A stretch of DNA of 45,759 nucleotides from Bacteroidales bacterium UBA4893. GTDB lineage: Bacteria > Bacteroidota > Bacteroidia > Bacteroidales > P3. Of this stretch, positions 1 through 7,538 are shown piece by piece. The notes under the pieces were generated by a model. That model was not told where the DNA came from. It did no database searches and saw only the letters and a program-made list of their open reading frames with translations. The stretch is taken from assembly GCA_002399025.1 (NCBI GenBank), contig DHCV01000041.1:1-45759 (forward strand), written 5' to 3'. The translations under genes and the position numbers were made by a program. Positions within the stretch are counted from its first letter, which is position 1, and each line of letters opens with the position of its first letter.

Positions 1-4
1 CTAT

Positions 5-24
5 AAAAGATGTGCATCTTTTTG
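5..24 (+). terminator. Possible intrinsic terminator at the window edge
   Basis: Eight-base arms (5-12 and 15-22) form a short perfect hairpin that runs directly into a T tract on the plus strand. The gene it would end lies outside the window to the left. The two-base loop means the top of the stem must open, so the call is tentative. Confidence 0.35.
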
Positions 25-200
25 TTTAATATATTTTGGAGATTAGATTTTATTTTTAGAAATGGACTTTAGAATAAATAGTCCTAAATAAATCTATAAG
101 AGGTATTTTCAATTGCAAATATACTAAATTATTTTGAATTGAGTGTTGTATTTTGAACAATTATTTACTCACATTTTCTAAGCAAAGAACTAAGATAAGA

Positions 201-246
201 AGTGCGGGATGCATCATTTGTTTTGCTAAACGATACATCCCGCACT
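201..246. repeat. Inverted repeat downstream of clpP (hairpin)
   Basis: Arms 201-215 and 232-246 match at 14 of 15 positions around a 16-base loop; the arms begin AGTGCGGG and end CCCGCACT. It lies about 40 bases past the clpP stop and could fold in the clpP transcript as a 3' stabiliser or terminator, although no clear U tract follows on the minus strand. A related but less perfect dyad starting AGTGCGGG occurs at 39981-40025, so this may be one copy of a dispersed element. The rest of 1-285 shows no gene. Confidence 0.6.
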
Positions 247-285
247 ATAATATTTTTAGGATTTAATTTAAAAGCAAATCAGCTT

Positions 286-972
286 TTATTTTTCATTTCT
301 TACTAAAATTTCATCTATCATTCCGTAGTCTTTGGCTTCTTTGGCTGTTAACCAAAAATCTCTGTCGCCATCTTCTTCTACTTTCTCTATGGTTTGTCCT
401 GAATGTTTGGAAATTATGCTATAAAGTTCTTTCTTTGTTTTAATTATCTCTCTTGCTGCAATTTCAATATCTGATGCTTGTCCTTCAGCTCCTCCAAGTG
501 GTTGGTGAATCATCACTCTTGAATGTTCAAGGGCTGAACGTTTGCCTGTTGCTCCTGCACATAGCAAAACAGAACCCATTGATGCTGCCAAGCCTGTACA
601 TATTGTTGCTACATCTGGACGGATATATTGCATGGTGTCGTAAATTCCTAATCCTGCATGAACATATCCCCCTGGAGAATTTAGATATATTTGAATATCT
701 CTTGATGAATCCACACTTTCCAAAAACAATAGCTGTGCTTGAATAATATTTGCTACATCATCATCAATTGCTGTTCCCAAAAATATAATTCTTTCCATCA
801 TAAGTCGTGAGAAAACATCCATTTGAGCAATGTTTAACTGACGTTCTTCAATGATTGTTGGGTTTATGTAAGCGTTTTTTTGAAAATGTGAAGCATATCT
901 TTGATAGGTTATGCTATTAATATTTCTGTGTTTTGTTGCGTAAAGCTTAAATTCCTTATTAAAATCTTTCAT
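286..972 (-). CDS. clpP: ATP-dependent Clp protease proteolytic subunit ClpP
   Basis: ClpP is the serine peptidase core of the cytoplasmic Clp protease; it forms a barrel of two heptamers fed by ClpX or ClpC. The 228-residue protein carries the full catalytic triad with family spacing: Ser131 in GLAASMGS, His156 in MIHQP and Asp205 in DRDFW. The block QLNIAQMDVFSRLMMERIIF is typical of Bacteroidetes ClpP. The N-terminal 35 residues are a lineage-type extension that may be processed. The ATG at 972 has no Shine-Dalgarno sequence. In many Bacteroidetes clpP sits between tig and clpX; here neither is adjacent: the upstream neighbour is a polyprenyl synthase 78 bases away on the same strand, and the 285 bases downstream hold no gene. 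Identity is certain. Confidence 0.97.
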   Translation of the reverse strand: MKDFNKEFKLYATKHRNINSITYQRYASHFQKNAYINPTIIEERQLNIAQMDVFSRLMMERIIFLGTAIDDDVANIIQAQLLFLESVDSSRDIQIYLNSPGGYVHAGLGIYDTMQYIRPDVATICTGLAASMGSVLLCAGATGKRSALEHSRVMIHQPLGGAEGQASDIEIAAREIIKTKKELYSIISKHSGQTIEKVEEDGDRDFWLTAKEAKDYGMIDEILVRNEK

Positions 973-1050
973 ATCTTTTATTTATTAATTTTTTCTTGCT
1001 GCGAATTTACAATTTTATCCAATACCTAACCTCATTAAAAGCGACAGAAT

Positions 1051-2025
1051 TTATTTATTTCTGTGCATTAATATATTTGCAAAGGAAATCAGGTTTTGTT
1101 TTCTTTGATTTTCAACCCCTATCTTCTCCAAACTCTCCATTGCCTTATTATTATAGTCCTGCATTAGCTTTTGTGCAATTTGTTTCAGGTTGAGTTTGTG
1201 ATAAATTGCTTTAATGGCGTCTTCTTTTTCCTTTCTGTCGAAATTGGTGGAGGAGAAATATTTTGTCAACACTTCTTTATCTTCATTGGAAGCAAGTTCA
1301 AGAGATTTTAAATAAAGAAAAGTCTTCTTATTATCAGCTATATCTGTTCCCGTTACCTTTCCAAAATCTTCCAAATTACTCCAGCAATCCAATATATCAT
1401 CTTGCAACTGGAAAGCTATACCAATATTTAATCCAAAATCATAAAGATAATCCATATCCTTCTTTTGGGCATGGGCTGTAATTGCTCCCAATTTAAGGGC
1501 AGAGGCGAGTAAAACTCCTGTCTTAAGGCGTATCATTTCAATATATTCTTCAATGCTTACATCATCTCTTTCTTCAAAACACATATCCATTGCCTGACCT
1601 TCACAAACTTCTATTGATGCATTGGTAAAGACTTCAACTAAATCATGTATTTGTGTTTTGTCTGCCTTTAATAAATAGGTGAATGCTTTGGCAAACATTG
1701 TATCTCCTGAAAGTATTGCTGCATTGGTATCATATTTATTATAAACCGTTGGCATACCTCTTCTTAAAGGAGACTTATCCATAATATCATCATGCAAAAG
1801 AGTGAAATTATGCAAAACTTCTATTGCAATTGCTGCTGGTTTAGCCTTTTCAATATCTCCAGAAAAAAGCTCTGATGCCATAAGAACAAGTAGTGGACGT
1901 ATTCTTTTCCCTCCCTGATGCATGGCATATTCAATAGGTTCATAAAGATTGTTCGGAGAAGCTAAAAAACTTTCCTTCTCAATTATACTTATTGCTATTT
2001 CCTGTAATTCTTCTATTGTTCTCAT
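1051..2025 (-). CDS. Polyprenyl (geranylgeranyl/farnesyl-type) diphosphate synthase
   Basis: A trans-isoprenyl diphosphate synthase that adds isopentenyl diphosphate to allylic diphosphates in the cytoplasm. Both aspartate-rich motifs are present: DDIMD at residues 79-83 and DDILD at 209-213, plus the substrate-binding block QGGKRIRP (38-44) and the RRG after the first motif. The first motif is DDxxD without the two-residue insertion of bacterial farnesyl synthases, and Phe74 lies five residues before it, which fits a geranylgeranyl-type or longer product, but chain length cannot be settled from sequence alone. Length (324 residues) is normal. It begins 7 bases after the preceding glycosyltransferase, so it is probably the last gene of that operon. 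ispG at 30157 belongs to the pathway that supplies its substrate. Confidence 0.93.
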   Translation of the reverse strand: MRTIEELQEIAISIIEKESFLASPNNLYEPIEYAMHQGGKRIRPLLVLMASELFSGDIEKAKPAAIAIEVLHNFTLLHDDIMDKSPLRRGMPTVYNKYDTNAAILSGDTMFAKAFTYLLKADKTQIHDLVEVFTNASIEVCEGQAMDMCFEERDDVSIEEYIEMIRLKTGVLLASALKLGAITAHAQKKDMDYLYDFGLNIGIAFQLQDDILDCWSNLEDFGKVTGTDIADNKKTFLYLKSLELASNEDKEVLTKYFSSTNFDRKEKEDAIKAIYHKLNLKQIAQKLMQDYNNKAMESLEKIGVENQRKQNLISFANILMHRNK

Positions 2026-2032
2026 CTCTTTA

Positions 2033-3262
2033 TTAAAGTATTTTTGTCAAGGCTTGGTAATATTCTTCGGCAATAATATCTCTGTTAAAGTATTTTGATA
2101 CGTAATCCAAGCCATTTTCTCCTAATTCTTGTAATTTATCAGGGTTATTGTAGAGGTAAAGTACTTGTTTTTTCATCTCTTCAGGGTTTTCGGGTTCAAA
2201 AAATAAACAACATTTTCCTTTATCTACAAATAAATCCTTTGCTTCTCCTTCTACACCAAGCAAAAGAGGCTTTTTTAGAGCAAGATTTTCAAATATTTTT
2301 GTTGGAATTGCTCCTTTGAAGAGGTCAATTTTCTTTAGCGGTGCCATTGAACAATTCATATCCATTATTATACTTTGCATTTGACTCTTTGGAACAGCAT
2401 CAAAGAAGAATACATTTTCTAATTCTAACTGGTTTTTCATTGCCACAAGTCTTTCTTTTTCGGGTCCTGTGCCGTAGATAATGAATTTTATATCTTTATT
2501 ATCGGAAACCAATTTGGCAGTTTTTAGTATTACTTCTATATCTTGTGCATATCCCAATATTCCTCCAAAGAACAAAAGGAAATCTGTTTCTTTCATATTA
2601 TGAGCTTTTCGCCAAGAGTTTTTTTCAAAGGTTTTATTCACATCATAGAAGTTAATATCTACTCCATTTTTAAGCCAGTGAACTGTTTTGTTGGGGAATC
2701 GTTCTTTTATATTATTGACTATTCCCTGAGTTTGCCCAGAAATAAGAGAAGATTTTTTGTAGAAGAACTCTTCCATGCGAGTTGCCATTTTCAATAAGGG
2801 CTTATTTGTTATCAAACCTAATTTCTCTGCACTCTCAGGCCAAAGGTCAGAAACATTAAATACTAATTTTGCTCCCTTTGCTCTTGAAAGTAAATAAGCA
2901 GTTATTCCTAAGAAGAGTGGAGGAGATTCTACAAGCAATATATCTTGTTTCTCAATCTTCCATAATCCCCACCAAAGAGATGAAAACACAAAAGAAAAAT
3001 AGTTAAGGAGGCGTTTGATAAGAGCTTTTGATTTGGGAATATATATCCAAGAGCGATGAATTGTCATCCCATCAAGGTTTTCTTTGCAGTAGTGTTTGCC
3101 TTTGTAGGCTGAATGAATAACCATTTGTGGATAATTAGGCATTGCCGTCAAAACGGTAACATCTACTCCCTTTTTCTTCAATCGTAAAGCAACTTCATAC
3201 AAGCGGCTTTGTGGGGCTCCAACCTCTGGAGGGAAATACTGCGTAAGAATTAATAGTTTCAT
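2033..3262 (-). CDS. GT4-family glycosyltransferase (WbuB/WcaI-like)
   Basis: A cytoplasmic GT-B fold glycosyltransferase of 409 residues. The N-terminus MKLLILTQYFPPEVGAPQSR is the hallmark of the WbuB/WcaI group, which add amino sugars or other residues to lipid-linked polysaccharide precursors. The C-terminal nucleotide-sugar domain has the FFGGILGYAQ start (about 231-241), the IYGTGPE turn and a KIFENLALKKP retaining-type acidic motif near residue 327, with GEAKDLF following. There is no secretion signal. It lies 4 bases after the next GT gene and 7 bases before the polyprenyl synthase. Sugar donor and acceptor cannot be read from sequence. Confidence 0.9.
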   Translation of the reverse strand: MKLLILTQYFPPEVGAPQSRLYEVALRLKKKGVDVTVLTAMPNYPQMVIHSAYKGKHYCKENLDGMTIHRSWIYIPKSKALIKRLLNYFSFVFSSLWWGLWKIEKQDILLVESPPLFLGITAYLLSRAKGAKLVFNVSDLWPESAEKLGLITNKPLLKMATRMEEFFYKKSSLISGQTQGIVNNIKERFPNKTVHWLKNGVDINFYDVNKTFEKNSWRKAHNMKETDFLLFFGGILGYAQDIEVILKTAKLVSDNKDIKFIIYGTGPEKERLVAMKNQLELENVFFFDAVPKSQMQSIIMDMNCSMAPLKKIDLFKGAIPTKIFENLALKKPLLLGVEGEAKDLFVDKGKCCLFFEPENPEEMKKQVLYLYNNPDKLQELGENGLDYVSKYFNRDIIAEEYYQALTKIL

Positions 3263-3266
3263 AAAA

Positions 3267-4394
3267 TTATTTTGTTGTTAGTGTTTGATAAAATTCTAAA
3301 AGAGCGGTTTCTTGTGAAATCCAATTGTATTCTTTTGTTGTGGCTTCATATCCTTTCTCGCTCATTTGCTTTGCAAGAGATTTATCTTGACAAATTCTCA
3401 TAATAGCTTTTGCTGTTTCTTCTATATCTAATGGATTGACTACAATACCACAACCTGTTTTCTCTGTTATTTCTTTACAAAAATTAATTTCCGAAGTACA
3501 CACAACAGGAAGTTTGGCTTGCATATATTCCAATTGTTTTATTGGAATGGAATGAGTGTGATTTGGTGCAGAATGTAAAAGGACTAATCCAAGAGTTGAT
3601 TGAGAATATATTTTTTCATAAAGCTCTTCATGGTTAACATAGCCAAAAAAAGTAACATTATCCCATTGAGGAAGGCTTTTCATTTGGGAGAAAAACTCCA
3701 TATCGTCAAACTCTCCAACCAAAAACAATCTTACTTTGGCAATAGCACAACTTAATATCATTTCTCTTACTCCTCTAACCGAAGTCAATCCCCCAACATA
3801 GCAGGCAATAGGCTCTGTTTTTTCTTTGATTTCCTTAACTTCCTTTTCAAATGGCTTGAGTATTGGATAATTCTTTATGATTTGAATATGTTTCAGTCCA
3901 TAGCTTTGAAACTTTTCTTTAATAGTTTCGGTTGCAGTAATTACACCAGTAATTTTCCTTGTGCAACTCTTCTCCAAAAGAGTTGTAATATTAAATAAAA
4001 ACTTTCTAAGATAAGAAGGGATATAACTTCTCTGTAGCATAAGAGAAGGAAAATCTTCGTGAGAATCAAATAATACAATATTTGTTCTTTGTTTTATCCT
4101 CTTTCCCCAAGGCAAAAAGTCTGGGTCATGAAAATGATAAATATCGGCGTTAAGCTCTTTGGCTTTCTTATATGCTTTATAGCAAGAGACAAAGAGTTTT
4201 CTTACTCTGTTTGTTTCAAGTCCAACATCCAATATTTTTACTCCCGAAACCTCATCATCTCCCTTCCCATCGGCAACAATCATAAAAACCTCGTAGCTTT
4301 TGTTTGCCAAAGAAGAACATTCCTTATAAAAAATCCTCGAATCGAATCTCTTATGGACAGTAGTAATATGTACAACCTTTATCCTTTCACTCAT
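3267..4394 (-). CDS. GT4-family glycosyltransferase
   Basis: A 375-residue GT-B glycosyltransferase. The N-terminal half opens VVHITTVHKRFDSRIFYKEC and contains YHFHDPDFLPWG near residue 90, a pattern seen in bacterial polysaccharide glycosyltransferases. The C-terminal half has YVGGLTSVRGVREMI (about 199-213), FFGYVNHEELYE and the acidic donor-site segment QLEYMQAKLPVV. The product is probably a surface glycan; donor and acceptor are unknown. The start ATG overlaps the stop of the upstream gene by four bases (ATGA, 4391-4394), a sign of translational coupling, and the gene ends 4 bases before the next GT. Confidence 0.88.
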   Translation of the reverse strand: MSERIKVVHITTVHKRFDSRIFYKECSSLANKSYEVFMIVADGKGDDEVSGVKILDVGLETNRVRKLFVSCYKAYKKAKELNADIYHFHDPDFLPWGKRIKQRTNIVLFDSHEDFPSLMLQRSYIPSYLRKFLFNITTLLEKSCTRKITGVITATETIKEKFQSYGLKHIQIIKNYPILKPFEKEVKEIKEKTEPIACYVGGLTSVRGVREMILSCAIAKVRLFLVGEFDDMEFFSQMKSLPQWDNVTFFGYVNHEELYEKIYSQSTLGLVLLHSAPNHTHSIPIKQLEYMQAKLPVVCTSEINFCKEITEKTGCGIVVNPLDIEETAKAIMRICQDKSLAKQMSEKGYEATTKEYNWISQETALLEFYQTLTTK

Positions 4395-5428
4395 TTTACA
4401 AACTCCTTATCAAAAATTGAATAGAACTTCCTACGGTTTGCGTCCTTAGTTCCTTCTCTTTCCATTAAATCAATATTATATCTTACCAAACTATCATAAT
4501 TCAAACTCAATGCTCTTTCTATATAGTTTGAAGAATAATCCGAAACAATTATTCCATTCTTTCCATCCTCAACCCATTCCCTATTGGCAATTAAATCACT
4601 CATAACAGGAATACAACCTGCTGCCATTGCTTCCATTAGAGAAATTGGAGTGTTGTCTGTTTCTGGAATTGAAACCCATATCTTTGAAATAGAATAATAA
4701 TAGTTATTTGTTTCCTTTTCCACCCAACCAATAAACTCTACCTTATCCTCAACTGCCAGTTCCTTTGCAATTCTTTTAAGATTTTCCTCATCTCCAGTTG
4801 CTCCAATAACCAATTTCCAATCCTCTCTACCATTTTTCACAAACCTTGCAAAGGCTTCAACAATTTGAGGAATACGATATAAAGACTTATGCAAACGATT
4901 AGAATAAACAATATTTTGTTTTTCCATTGGTGTGCAACCAGGCTCAAACCCAGAATTGGCAACAACAACGTTCAAATCCCTGCCAGCCAAAGCATTCATC
5001 TTTTCTGCAGCAAACCTTGCCCCAGTATTAAAGTATTTCCCTCTCTTAAGAACAAACTTTGCCATTTGTTTATAGAAGAAACCCTTTTGAGGCGTAGTCA
5101 AAACATCACTACCCAAAGCAATCACCAAGGTTGGAATATTCTTTGTATTGGCAATAATGGTAGCGAAAGCACTTGTAGAGACTTGAATAATAATAATAAA
5201 ATCAGGCTTATACTCTTTTATTACCCTGTTTATCTTATGAGGAAGTAAAGGGATATTAAGAGGATTGGAAAAAGAGAAGTCAAAAATCTTATGCTCTATT
5301 TTCTTAAAATCATCATACTCCTTATCAGTAATAAGAAACACATCAGAAAAATAATCTTTAATTAAATCAATAGTATTAAAAGTGTGAATACCACTACTCC
5401 CAACAACCAATAATTTTCTTTCGCTCAT
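4391..5428 (-). CDS. GT4-family glycosyltransferase
   Basis: A GT-B glycosyltransferase of about 345 residues and the first gene of the operon running down to 1051. The N-terminal Rossmann start is RKLLVVGSSGIHTFNTIDLI; the C-terminal domain has YSNRLHKSLYRIPQIVEAF, VEFIGWVEKE and the acidic motif SLMEAMAAGCIPVMSD. The chosen start is the ATG at 5428 (MSERKLL), because the reading frame's only further-upstream start is a TTG four codons earlier and a good -7 promoter box sits 33 bases upstream of the ATG. Its target is probably a surface polysaccharide intermediate; specificity is not readable. Confidence 0.86.
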   Translation of the reverse strand: MSERKLLVVGSSGIHTFNTIDLIKDYFSDVFLITDKEYDDFKKIEHKIFDFSFSNPLNIPLLPHKINRVIKEYKPDFIIIIQVSTSAFATIIANTKNIPTLVIALGSDVLTTPQKGFFYKQMAKFVLKRGKYFNTGARFAAEKMNALAGRDLNVVVANSGFEPGCTPMEKQNIVYSNRLHKSLYRIPQIVEAFARFVKNGREDWKLVIGATGDEENLKRIAKELAVEDKVEFIGWVEKETNNYYYSISKIWVSIPETDNTPISLMEAMAAGCIPVMSDLIANREWVEDGKNGIIVSDYSSNYIERALSLNYDSLVRYNIDLMEREGTKDANRRKFYSIFDKEFVK

Positions 5429-5460
5429 AAACAACAACAAAATTTATAGCGACAAATTTA

Positions 5461-5468
5461 CAAATATA
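5461..5468 (-). promoter_or_regulatory. Bacteroidetes-type -7 box for the glycosyltransferase operon
   Basis: The minus strand reads TATATTTG, matching the Bacteroidetes -7 consensus TAnnTTTG, with transcription expected to begin a few bases on and a leader of roughly 25 bases to the ATG at 5428. No convincing TTTG -33 box is visible. The box lies in a 25-base block (5453-5477) that recurs exactly at 10507-10531 and nearly exactly at 14856-14877. Confidence 0.5.
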
Positions 5469-5579
5469 TTTTGAGAGTGGGGTATTGAGGGGATTATATT
5501 GTTTTGGAATGTTTAATCTTGTATTTTGTAATTATGATTTTTGTTTATAATTTCTCTAGTCTAAAATAATGGATCTAAT

Positions 5580-6374
5580 TTATGATTTTCCTCCAAATAA
5601 ACTTCTTAGAGTAAAATCAATATCCGTAATTTTTTCGAGCTCAATCAACCCTCTGAACACAAATCTAGTTCCAATAAGTTCGGTAGCCTCACGTCTTAAA
5701 TAAGTATCTCTACACAGCTTTGCTTTTGGAGTTACCTCCAAAAAGAAAATTTGTCCCCATAACCACAAACTATAAAAGCCGTATCTCTCAATCGTTTCAA
5801 ACTGATTTTCGGAAAAATGAAATTTTGGATTAGCAATATTCTCTTCTAACAAGAATACTCCATTGTTCAACATATAATATACAGGAACATTCCCCTTGTT
5901 AAATCGGGCATATTCCCGTATTTCATCAAATTTTGCATCCAGCCCATTTTGTGTTACTTTATGATATTCCTGTAAAAACATCTCATAAAGACCTCTTTTG
6001 AATTGATTTGTAAAACTGTTTATGAATCTATGGTTATATTGAAAACTTGATTTTATCTTGATTTTCGATTCAGAGTGTCTATACTCGAAAAATATAGAGC
6101 GCATTCTGTTCTTCTTTCCGTACTCATCGTTTTTTGAGACATTAAGAAGGTGCTTAATAATGCCAAAAACTTCTTTCACACATACCTCTATACATAATTG
6201 AGGAAATGATAATTTATCTGATTCACCGAAATAGTGATTGCAGTCATTACAAACGTCAAAGCCAATACTATCACTGCCTAAACTACGAGGCATTGTATGT
6301 GGCTTTTCGAAAAAACTAACTTCCGGATGCTTTCTTAGACAAAAAATACATTGTCCTTTATCAATATATTGCAT
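5580..6374 (-). CDS. HNH-endonuclease-like protein with paired CxxC zinc motifs
   Basis: A 264-residue protein whose first 50 residues form an HNH-type zinc-linked nuclease module: C9-x2-C12, then KPHTMPRSLG with His26, then C42-x2-C45 followed by NHYFGE. This pattern matches the HNH_5-like group, in which the DNA-cutting His lies in the H-x-x-P-R turn. The remaining 210 residues (many aromatic and charged, no membrane segment or signal) are not recognised and may hold a specificity domain. It is transcribed alone: a TACCTTTG -7 box lies 20 bases upstream, and a 21-bp repeat array precedes it. Lone HNH proteins of this kind occur in bacterial defence and mobile-element contexts; its role here is unknown. 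The nuclease activity is an inference from motif spacing. Confidence 0.65.
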   Translation of the reverse strand: MQYIDKGQCIFCLRKHPEVSFFEKPHTMPRSLGSDSIGFDVCNDCNHYFGESDKLSFPQLCIEVCVKEVFGIIKHLLNVSKNDEYGKKNRMRSIFFEYRHSESKIKIKSSFQYNHRFINSFTNQFKRGLYEMFLQEYHKVTQNGLDAKFDEIREYARFNKGNVPVYYMLNNGVFLLEENIANPKFHFSENQFETIERYGFYSLWLWGQIFFLEVTPKAKLCRDTYLRREATELIGTRFVFRGLIELEKITDIDFTLRSLFGGKS

Positions 6375-6394
6375 TGCTTCTAAATTAATTCATA

Positions 6395-6402
6395 CAAAGG
6401 TA
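6395..6402 (-). promoter_or_regulatory. Bacteroidetes-type -7 box for the HNH gene
   Basis: The minus strand reads TACCTTTG, a full match to TAnnTTTG, 20 bases upstream of the ATG at 6374. No TTTG-like -33 element is evident at the usual 19-21 base distance. Confidence 0.5.
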
Positions 6403-6450
6403 CGGAATATAAATGAAATTTCATTAATAGATATATTGAAATAACTCTTT

Positions 6451-6513
6451 GTTTCATTTTAATGAAACGCCGTTTTAATTTTCTAATTCTTTGTTTGGGT
6501 AAAACAACAGATT
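6451..6513. repeat. Degenerate 21-bp tandem repeat array (three units)
   Basis: Three consecutive 21-base units (6451-6471, 6472-6492, 6493-6513). The first carries the small palindrome TTTCATTTTAATGAAA; the second matches 20 of 21 bases with a register of the array at 7355-7522. The array separates the lipoprotein gene stop (6543) from the HNH promoter. Confidence 0.6.
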
Positions 6514-6542
6514 TATTATAGATTGAGTGAGTACTAAAAATA

Positions 6543-7334
6543 TTACTTGATGCTATTACAATCTAAAACAAACGACTTATCTTTTGGAGAATAATTGATA
6601 TCTCTTTGAGATACTTTCCCTCTTGTATTAAAGAATAGTTTAATAGTAGAATCCTTTTCTATTACTATTCTCTCAAAATAGAAAACATATACTTCATCTT
6701 TAGAAGAGTTTAACATTACATATACTCTTTCTTGATCTGCTCCGTAATGATGAAAAAACCTAAACTCTCTAATATAACATTTTCCATAATCCTTAATATT
6801 TTCTACTGTTGTATAAAAGACAAAATTATCTTTATCAAAATACTCTTTTGGAAAGGATTTTAATATAAAAGATTTATAGTATTCAAAATCCCAAAGTTTA
6901 GTTGTATCAATCTTAATATTCCCATATTGGATATAATCACTTAAGAAGTCACATTCATCTGCACAATTTCTATTCTTACAATTCCATGGTTTCAACTCAA
7001 TAGTTTTCTTATTTTTATCAGGAGTAAGGTAAATAATACTATCCGAAGGAGATTCAATGAACTTGACAATTGTATTATATCCTTCTTTATCAAAAGATAA
7101 TGTCATATCACCGTTACAATAAAATCCTCCTGAAAGTTTCGACACATCAAAATAGCCAAGACTATCTGTATATTCATCTATTTCGTCTGCGTTAACAATA
7201 TGAACTTTAACATCTTTAATAGGTAATTTTGTTTCAGAATCATACACTCTTCCACTTCTGTGAACAATACAATCACAAGAAACAAAAGAAACGACTATTA
7301 ATAATCCTAAAATTATTGTTTTTATTACTCTCAT
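6543..7334 (-). CDS. Lipoprotein with carboxypeptidase-regulatory-like domain
   Basis: A 263-residue predicted lipoprotein. The signal peptide has a KTIILGLLIVVSF core and a lipobox ending at Cys20 (SFVSC). Residues about 27-100 resemble a carboxypeptidase-regulatory-like beta-sandwich: SGRVYDSETKLPIKDVKVHI, then DSLGYFDV, then MTLSFDKEGY and a final beta strand ending YLTPD. These folds are common on Bacteroidetes outer-membrane proteins. The following Cys-rich segment (CKNRNCADEC, about 119-128) and the C-terminal beta-rich part are not recognised. No neighbour suggests a pathway; the gene stands between two repeat arrays. Function is unknown. Confidence 0.7.
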   Translation of the reverse strand: MRVIKTIILGLLIVVSFVSCDCIVHRSGRVYDSETKLPIKDVKVHIVNADEIDEYTDSLGYFDVSKLSGGFYCNGDMTLSFDKEGYNTIVKFIESPSDSIIYLTPDKNKKTIELKPWNCKNRNCADECDFLSDYIQYGNIKIDTTKLWDFEYYKSFILKSFPKEYFDKDNFVFYTTVENIKDYGKCYIREFRFFHHYGADQERVYVMLNSSKDEVYVFYFERIVIEKDSTIKLFFNTRGKVSQRDINYSPKDKSFVLDCNSIK

Positions 7335-7354
7335 AATTTCAAATTTGATTCTTT

Positions 7355-7522
7355 ATTTCATTTTACTGAAACGCCGTTTTAGTTTTTCTTTCTTCGTTTT
7401 ATTTTACTGAAACAAGGTTTTAATTTTCTAACTCTTTGTTTTGGTAAATTATCCTTAACTTTTATAAAAATATCCTTGACTTATGAAAAAATATATCAAG
7501 GGTATTTTCAAATAATCTTAGT
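7355..7522. repeat. Degenerate 21-bp tandem repeat array (eight units)
   Basis: Eight consecutive units fit a strict 21-base register with no gap (7355, 7376, 7397, 7418, 7439, 7460, 7481, 7502). Units 3-6 (7397-7480) are homologous, in the same order, to units 1-4 of the array at 10416-10499; unit 4 matches its partner at 19 of 21 bases. Unit 6 contains AAAATATCCTTGACTTAT-like sequence also found at 31614-31634. It fills nearly all of the 204-base gap between the M6 protease stop and the lipoprotein start. No promoter box was recognised here. Confidence 0.7.
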
Positions 7523-7538
7523 CTATTTTTGAGGGTGT

